Below are positions 57,854 to 64,000 of a stretch of 64,000 nt of DNA, piece by piece. Source of the stretch: Anadara kagoshimensis. Its lineage: Eukaryota; Mollusca; Bivalvia; Arcoida; Arcidae. Within the stretch, counting starts at the first letter, position 1. Each line of letters opens with the position of its first letter. The notes under the pieces are model-generated. The model was not told the origin of the DNA, ran no database searches, and was given only the letters and a program-made list of their open reading frames with translations. A program made the translations under genes and the position numbers. Location: contig CM037866.1 in NCBI GenBank assembly GCA_021292105.1, positions 6,160,163-6,224,162 of the forward strand, given 5' to 3'.

Positions 57854-60800
57854 GTGGAAGTCAGAGAAAAATTAGCTAGAGACTATTTTCTAGACGCACT
57901 GGTTGACGATGAAATGAAGTGGGGTATTCAGCAGTCATCACCCGCAAATTTAAACGAAGCAGTAAATAAGGCAGTTGAACTAGAATCATACTTAAGACGA
58001 AAACAAGAACGTTTTGTCCGATCAGTTGGAAATAATAGTATGAGTAATAGAAGTAATAGAAACTTTCAGGACAGGAGAAATGATAGGACATCTGAGAGAA
58101 CACAGTCAATAATTGCAGATTTGAAGAAAGAAATACAAAACATGAGAAAAGTCCATGAAGGAGAACTACAAGATCTGAAACGTCAACTGCAAAATTTCAA
58201 AGATAACAAACCACTTGGGAACTGCGCAAATGATAAAGAAAAGCAAGAACTACAACATGCAAGATTCCCCAACTGTTATTACTGTGGGAAGAAAGGTCAT
58301 ATAATTAAAGATTGCAGAAAACGCAAATTCGATGAACAAAGAGGGATGAGTCAAGGTCCAGAATCAACAGTACCAAAAGAAGAAATAAGTGAAACAAATC
58401 AAGCCAATACCATGCATACGGTTACCAATACAGATGAAAACCCTATTCACGTTAATACTACCAATAATAAGGAGAGTGGTATGTTTGTACATGTTAAAAT
58501 ATATGGCATTAAGGCTAGAATTTTGATAGATACAGTAGCACTGTTGTCAAAACATTTTTATGATAAATTATCACATGGACCGAAAACAACACCGTTTACA
58601 CGTACAATTCATGGAGCCGGTGAAGAACGTTTAGAAGTATTTGGACAAGGGAAATTCAGTTTCATGATTGGTTCCAGACATTATAGAAATCAAGCAGTTA
58701 TTGCCAACTTAAATGTCGATGGTGTAATTGGACTTGATTTTATGAGAAATCACAAATGTGTTGTTGATATCGTTGACCACAAATTTATTAACAGTGCAAG
58801 GCATATTCCAATGATAATAAAAGGTGGTATTGGATGTTATAGAATAGCCATAAGAGAAACTGTGAATTTACCACCAAGAAGTGAAATTATTGTTAAAGGG
58901 ACTATACTTGGCAACGACACATTACAAGAAGGTATTGCGGAACCAAGACCCGAATTTCACGATAAAGATAAAGCGCTGATGGGTAGAGCTTTAGTAACAG
59001 GAAAGGAAGAAATACCGCTGAGATTAATGAATATGGCTGATAAATCAACCATGTTGAAAAAAGGAACAATAGTCGGGAATTTTGAGCCAATAGAAGCTGT
59101 TGTACAGAAAATATCAGACGATTCACAAAATACAGAAACAAAAGAAAAAGTACAGAGATTACTCAAAAACGTACATACAGAGCTTTCCTGTGATGAAAGA
59201 GAAAAGGCAGAGCAACTTTTGTGCAAATATAGTTGTATTTTTGCCGAATCGGATCTGGAATTAGGTCATACAAATGTTATACAACACGAAATTAAAACAG
59301 AAGAATGCAGACCGATTAAACAACCGTTAAGAAGGATACCTGAAGCATTAACATCTCAAATTGATGAAACTCTGGATAAAATGTTACAACAGAAAGTGAT
59401 AGAACCCTCAAGCAGTCCATGGGCATCCGGAGTAGTTTTAGTCAAAAAAAAAGATGGAACAATGAGGTTTTGCGTGGACTATCGCAAATTGAACAAGGTC
59501 ACAGTTAAAGATGCTTACCCATTACCCCGCATCGATGAGGCACTTGATCAATTAAATGGAAACACCTGGTTTTCTACTCTAGATTTGTGTTCCGGATACT
59601 GGCAAGTAGAAATGAAAGAAGAAGATCGTCCGAAAACAGCATTTACTACCAGAAGAGGTCTTTTTCAATTTAGAAAAATGCCCTTTGGATTATGTAATAG
59701 CCAAGCCACATTTGAAAGACTAATGGAAACAGTTTTAGCAGGCCTGAATTGGGATATTTGCATGATATATTTAGATGATGTCATTTGTATGGGTAAAAAC
59801 TTTGATGAGCTGATAGAAAATCTAGATAAAGTATTTCAACGTCTAAGTGACGCAGGGTTAAAATTGAAAGCCAAGAAATGCCAACTCTTTGAAAAACAAG
59901 TAAGCTTTCTTGGTCATGTCATTTCTAGCGATGGTATATCAGCTGATCCTAAAAAAATAAGTGTAGTAAAAGAGTGGCCTATCCCCCACAACGAAACTGC
60001 TGTTCGTTCCTTTATTGGATTTTGCAGTTATTACAGGAAGTATATAAAAGGTTTTTCTGAGATTGCAAAACCATTACATAGATTGACAGAGAAAGGTCGA
60101 GAGTTTAACTGGACTGAAGAATGTGAAAAATCATTTCTTAAACTTAAAGAAGTGATGATATCAAGCCCTATTCTTTCACATCCCAATTTCTCAAAATTGT
60201 TCATACTTGACACAGATGCTAGCAATATGGCCATCAGTGGTGTTTTATCACAAATAGTAGATGGAAAAGAACGGCCTATTGCATTTGGAAGTCGTTGTTT
60301 ATCAAAACCAGAACGTCGATACTGTGTTACTAGGAAGGAATTGCTTGCTGTAGTATACTTTACACAGTACTATAAACAATACCTCTATGGTAGAAAGTTT
60401 TTGTTAAGAACTGATCATGGGTCATTGAGGTGGCTTTTCCAATTCAAAAACCCCGAAGGACAAATGGCCCGCTGGTTGGAAATATTATCAAGTTATGATA
60501 TGGATATAGAACACCGACCAGGAGTTCGTCATAAAAATGCTGACGGCCTAAGCCGGAAACCCTGTAAACAGTGCGGAATGCATAATCAAGAAGATGAAAT
60601 GGTACAAACCATTGGGGTAGAATCTCAATCAAAAGAAAAACCTTACGTAAAAGAAGATAATTTAACACAAATACAAGATGATGATCCAGATATCAAGGAA
60701 GTTAAAAACTGGCTTGAGAGAAAACGATGTCCAGCTTCTAAAGAAGTGGTAAACAAAAGTAGAATAATCAGAAGTTTACGATCACAATTTGACCTTCTAG

Positions 60801-62209
60801 TTCTTCAGGATAACATTTTATATAGACGTTGGCTAGATGGTAACACGAAGAATCAAGTATTGCAGGCTGTTATCCCATTAAGCAAAAGAAGAACAGTACT
60901 GAAACACTGCCATGACAGTTTAGCCGGTGGACATTTTGGAAAACATAAAACATATGAAAAGGTTGTCTCCAAATACTATTGGCCTGGAGTAAGATCAGAT
61001 GTACAACTATATGTAAAAGGTTGTGAGAGATGTGCAAAGAGGAAAAATCCACCTAAACATTTTAGGGCACCTTTACAACAGATGCCTGTTGGTGAACCCT
61101 TACAAAGATTAGCTTTGGATATAATGGGACCTCTTCCAATTAGTGACTCAGGTAATAGGTACATTCTCGTAATAGTGGATTACTTTACGAAATGGACAGA
61201 AGCATTTGCAATGCCAAATATGGAGACTACCACAATTGTGAGATTATTAGTAGAAGAAGTCATTGCCAGGTTTGGTGTCCCTGACTGCATTCATTCCGAT
61301 CAAGGCGCTCAGTTTGAAAGCGAAATTTTCCAAGAAATGTGTGCTGTCTTAGATATAAATAAGACCAGAACCTCACCATATCACCCACAATGTGATGGGA
61401 TGGTCGAGCGTTTTAATAAGACACTAGCCAATATTTTAGCAATGAATGTAGACACACATCATCGTAATTGGGATGAGTATTTACCCTATGCAACTATGGC
61501 CTATAGGAGTGCTGAGCACGAAAGTACAGGACTAACGCCCAATCTACTTATGCTTGGACGCGAGGTTGCAACTCCGTTAGACTTACAATTTGAGTTGCCT
61601 AGAGAACTAAATAATAATCCAAGGTCACAATATGTATGGGCATTAAAAGAAAAGATAGAGGAGATGCATAAAGTAGTTAGACAGAATATAACAGAATCTA
61701 TGGAAAGGCAAAAGAAAATCTATGATAAGAAAGCCGATGCGAGACAGTTCGAAATAGGAGATAAAGTGTTAATTTTCTTCCCAAAAGTACAGGTAGGGAC
61801 TTCTCCAAAACTTGCTTCCCTTTGGAAAGGACCATTCGAAATATTGAATGAAATGGGACCTTTGAATTATGAAGTTAATTGCGGTCGAGAAGGTTTGCCA
61901 CAAGTCATACATATAGACAGAATAAAGTTGTACAGAAAACAAACGCTGAGAGATGAACCGGAACCCGGGGAAATTATAACCAAAAACATATCTGATAGTA
62001 AGAAACATAGTGAATTAGATTTGCAAGAAAATGAGTCAGAATCAGAAGTAAGCATTCAAGACTACATATGCAATGAAGAAACTAATATAGATGTGAAAAA
62101 CGTGAAGAAAGAAACACCTACAGAACCAGGTCGGTCAAGAAGAGAACGAAGACGCCCAACAAAGTTTCGAGACTATGTAGACCCTGACTTACTGGACTTA
62201 GACTATTGA
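57854..62209 (+). other. pol region of the Ty3 element
   Basis: A long open region of about 1450 codons. Order: zinc knuckle (CYYCGKKGHIIKDC) near 58280; protease-like part near 58500-58750; RT with CVDYRKLNKVTVKDAYPLPR and IYLDDVICMGK (59470-59790); RNase H (FILDTDASNMAISGVLSQ, to about 60540); integrase with the H2C2 finger (HCHDSLAGGHFGKHKTYEKV, CERCAKRK) and DDE core (LALDIMGPLP, IHSDQGAQFES, ERFNKTLANI); and a GPY/F-like module (LWKGPFEILNEMGPLNYEV). An acidic and basic tail closes it. Typical Ty3 order with RNase H before integrase. Confidence 0.9.
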
Positions 62210-62254
62210 TTTAATAAATACAATTATAGTTACTAGTTTGTATTATAACCCTAT

Positions 62255-62973
62255 TTGTTTTATATTGCAGGAATGCCTAACACGAAAATCACACCTAGAA
62301 AGCATAGTAGAAGCAGAAGTTCAAGCATGGAGAGAGAAACTCAAACGAGAAGAGAATGGCCGTGTCCAGCTTGTAAGAAAAGCTTAGAATTTACAGAAGC
62401 CGAATTCCTACAACATATTCAAGGATGCACTATTAATAAGGTAAAACGTGACGAGAGAGAAAAGAAATACAAATGTACCGTGGCAGGATGTACATTTAGA
62501 GCTTCACGTCAGAGTGAATTAAATAAACATATGGAGGTTGAAAACAAGAGAAGAGGAAGTAAAGGTGAAATGAGTAAAAATGTAAGTTCAACCGTATCAT
62601 CTCCACAGACACCCTCAGAGAAAAATATTTCACCACCTATAAGTGAAAATATCATACCTTTGACTCCTGGGTCCGAAGATTTATTTGAGTCCGAAGAGGA
62701 ATGGATAAAGACCCTGGACAACTAATTGATGATATTTGCGGTCAAGCCACACAGCATCAGGCTGACCCAACATTACGGAAAAGGACTATGCCTACATTGT
62801 TCGTTCCACCACCAAAGCAACCTCGCATAAGTTACACCCCCAGAAAGCAAACCAAGGAAATAGGCGTTCAAACAGACCCAGTTTCAAGGCGAGTTCTTAA
62901 GAAGATCCATTCGTCGTGGGAAGACAATGGAAAACACTTCACCCAAGATGAAGAAATGGAAGAATGGTTTTGA
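62255..62973 (+). other. Zinc-finger accessory region between pol and 3' LTR
   Basis: The leading ATG at 62273 follows a good splice-acceptor match (TTTTATATTGCAG). The product has CPACKKSLEFTEAEFLQH and YKCTVAGCTFRASRQSELNK, two C2H2-type fingers, then Ser/Pro-rich and charged stretches (TPRKQTKEIGVQTDP). There is no signal peptide or membrane helix, so it is not an envelope protein. Expression from a spliced message, as known for 3' genes of some Ty3 elements, is an inference from the acceptor. Function unknown. Confidence 0.7.
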
Positions 62974-63264
62974 GGATTGTAATATAGAAATATCGACCTC
63001 TAAGTAAGAGCGTCCTACCTCTAAGTAAGAGTTCTATACCTCTAAGTAAGAGAAGTTTTGTTTTTCCTGATGAATTTATATTATTAGTTAAGTGGATTCA
63101 ATAACTTTAGATTTTATGGACATGTATAACTGAGCAAGATAACTGTTTAATGATTGTAAGTTCCAGAAGAACATTGACCAATGAATTCTCGTAAGGTTAA
63201 GTTGATTTCGTGATTTTGACATTGATTCTATGCGAGGACGCATATTTTCTTAAGCAGGGGGCAA
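62974..63264 (+). other. 3' untranslated part with tandem motif and polypurine tract
   Basis: ACCTCTAAGTAAGAG occurs three times at 62996-63052 (17-18-bp step). AAGCAGGGGGCAA directly before 63265 is the polypurine tract. Confidence 0.75.
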
Positions 63265-64000
63265 TGTTACGAAAATTCATATGTTAATTTACACAGCAGG
63301 ATCGCTGTTGTATTCTAATTATAACTATTATGAATTCCATTATTATTTTTACTTCCATTTACGAGTCTACTTTACAAACCACAGTGCAGTATAATATTAT
63401 GGTTATATCGGACACAATTAGATGCAACATACGGGTCACGCGGTAATGTTATTTCCAAATTAAATAGTGAAAGTGATTCTCATTGGATGAAGGAGACTGA
63501 AGGCAACCAATCAGCGTCAGTGATACAATACTTATTCGGATTGCTTCTAATACACCTGTACATGTCATATAGAGTTCCGAGAATTCCAAATAAACCACGA
63601 GTATATAAGGAGCCGGTAAATGGACGTCAAAGAGTCTGCCTGAATTCTTGCTAGTGTCAAGACGTGCTTTAAAGGTATGCAATATAATAATATTAATTAA
63701 TATATATTGCCGAAAATAATAGTAATATTCTTGAAACAGCCGAGAAAACATCCAGAGGAGTCTTACAGTAGTCACACGCCGGTGAACGGTGTTTGTGTAC
63801 ACACACAGCTATATATAGCAGACGACGCGGAGATTACTACATGAGTTAACCGCAGTATGAGTTTACCACAGTGGAGTTAACCTCCGAGAAAACACAATGA
63901 GAGTTAACTACCTTTAAGAAATGGCCCTTATATGAATACATTTCCTTGTTGTTGTCACAAAAATAAACACACACACACACACACTGCCATTTTGTTCATG
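63265..64000 (+). repeat. 3' LTR of the Ty3 element (cut by the window end)
   Basis: Matches 55261-56000 with about nine substitutions. The remaining 490 bases or so lie outside the window. Confidence 0.9.

Larger units (their letters stand above)
55261..64000 (+). mobile_element. Ty3-type LTR retrotransposon, nearly whole, young, running off the window
   Basis: Parts in order: 5' LTR (55261-about 56483), primer-binding site (56492), gag region (56570-57801), pol (57854-62209), zinc-finger accessory region (62255-62973), polypurine tract (63251-63264), 3' LTR (63265 to the window edge; about 64490 expected). Over the 736 comparable bases the LTRs differ at about nine positions plus a CA-repeat length change, roughly 1.2%, so the insertion is recent (around a few million years or less at typical invertebrate rates, an assumption). 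It looks nearly whole, with about two breaks or frame changes between open parts. It is inserted in BEL/Pao element 2. Clade not assigned; no chromodomain seen. Confidence 0.9.

Noticed and set aside
57876-62055. Minus-strand frames across the Ty3 pol region
   Set aside because: They are antisense shadows of the long pol region with no motifs of their own.
62255-62973. Envelope gene in the Ty3 element
   Set aside because: No signal peptide, no transmembrane helix and no fusion-peptide-like stretch; zinc fingers are seen instead.

Overview
The window looks like an AT-rich stretch of an invertebrate nuclear genome, most likely a marine mollusc and probably a bivalve (inference). The reasons are tRNA-derived SINEs, dispersed 'GCTCACCTGAGC'-ended repeats, Ty3 and BEL/Pao retroelements, and immunoglobulin-superfamily (IgSF) exons with a CxxxCNPxC-type loop. 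There is no prokaryotic organisation, no rRNA and no convincing functional tRNA gene. Host coding content is small and split over exons. Most of the window is repeats, several of them nested.

Region 1 (1-12.7 kb) is a patchwork of duplicated segments. A short signal-peptide exon with a GTAAGT donor at 324-408 has a second copy at 3239-8045. That second copy is split by a 4.7-kb DNA transposon (3280-7997) with a 4-bp ATAT target duplication and inverted ends. The transposon carries decayed minus-strand sequence for an OTU-type cysteine protease followed by a DDE-like transposase. MITEs, SINEs and 3' ends of one RT-bearing retroelement family fill the rest.

Region 2 (17.5-28.5 kb) holds the one gene that can be assembled end to end: a minus-strand IgSF receptor of eight exons (28421 down to 17696). 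It encodes a signal peptide, four extracellular modules, one transmembrane helix and a tyrosine-bearing tail. All eight exons join in frame to 534 codons plus stop. Its last exon overlaps a 92-bp triplicated repeat, and an alternative tail exon may exist at 18920-19125.

Region 3 (28.9-44.7 kb) contains a 3.3-kb foldback-type element, two dispersed repeat families, a D-family element (40367-42240) hit by a truncated RT element (40612-41613), and one orphan plus-strand Ig-like exon (43161-43460).

Region 4 (44.7-64 kb) is a nest of elements. A BEL/Pao gag remnant (+) is abutted by a second, minus-strand BEL/Pao element. That element contains a 6.3-kb TIR element (47831-54152, TTCT duplication) and is interrupted at 55261 by a young Ty3-type LTR element whose 3' LTR runs off the window. 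The Ty3 element has a zinc-finger accessory reading frame between pol and its 3' LTR, and the BEL element shows a comparable zinc-finger plus acidic region. LTR elements are treated here as fossils and only their parts are described.

All identifications come from reading the sequence and translations; no database search was run. Family names for the DNA transposons and the RT family are tentative.
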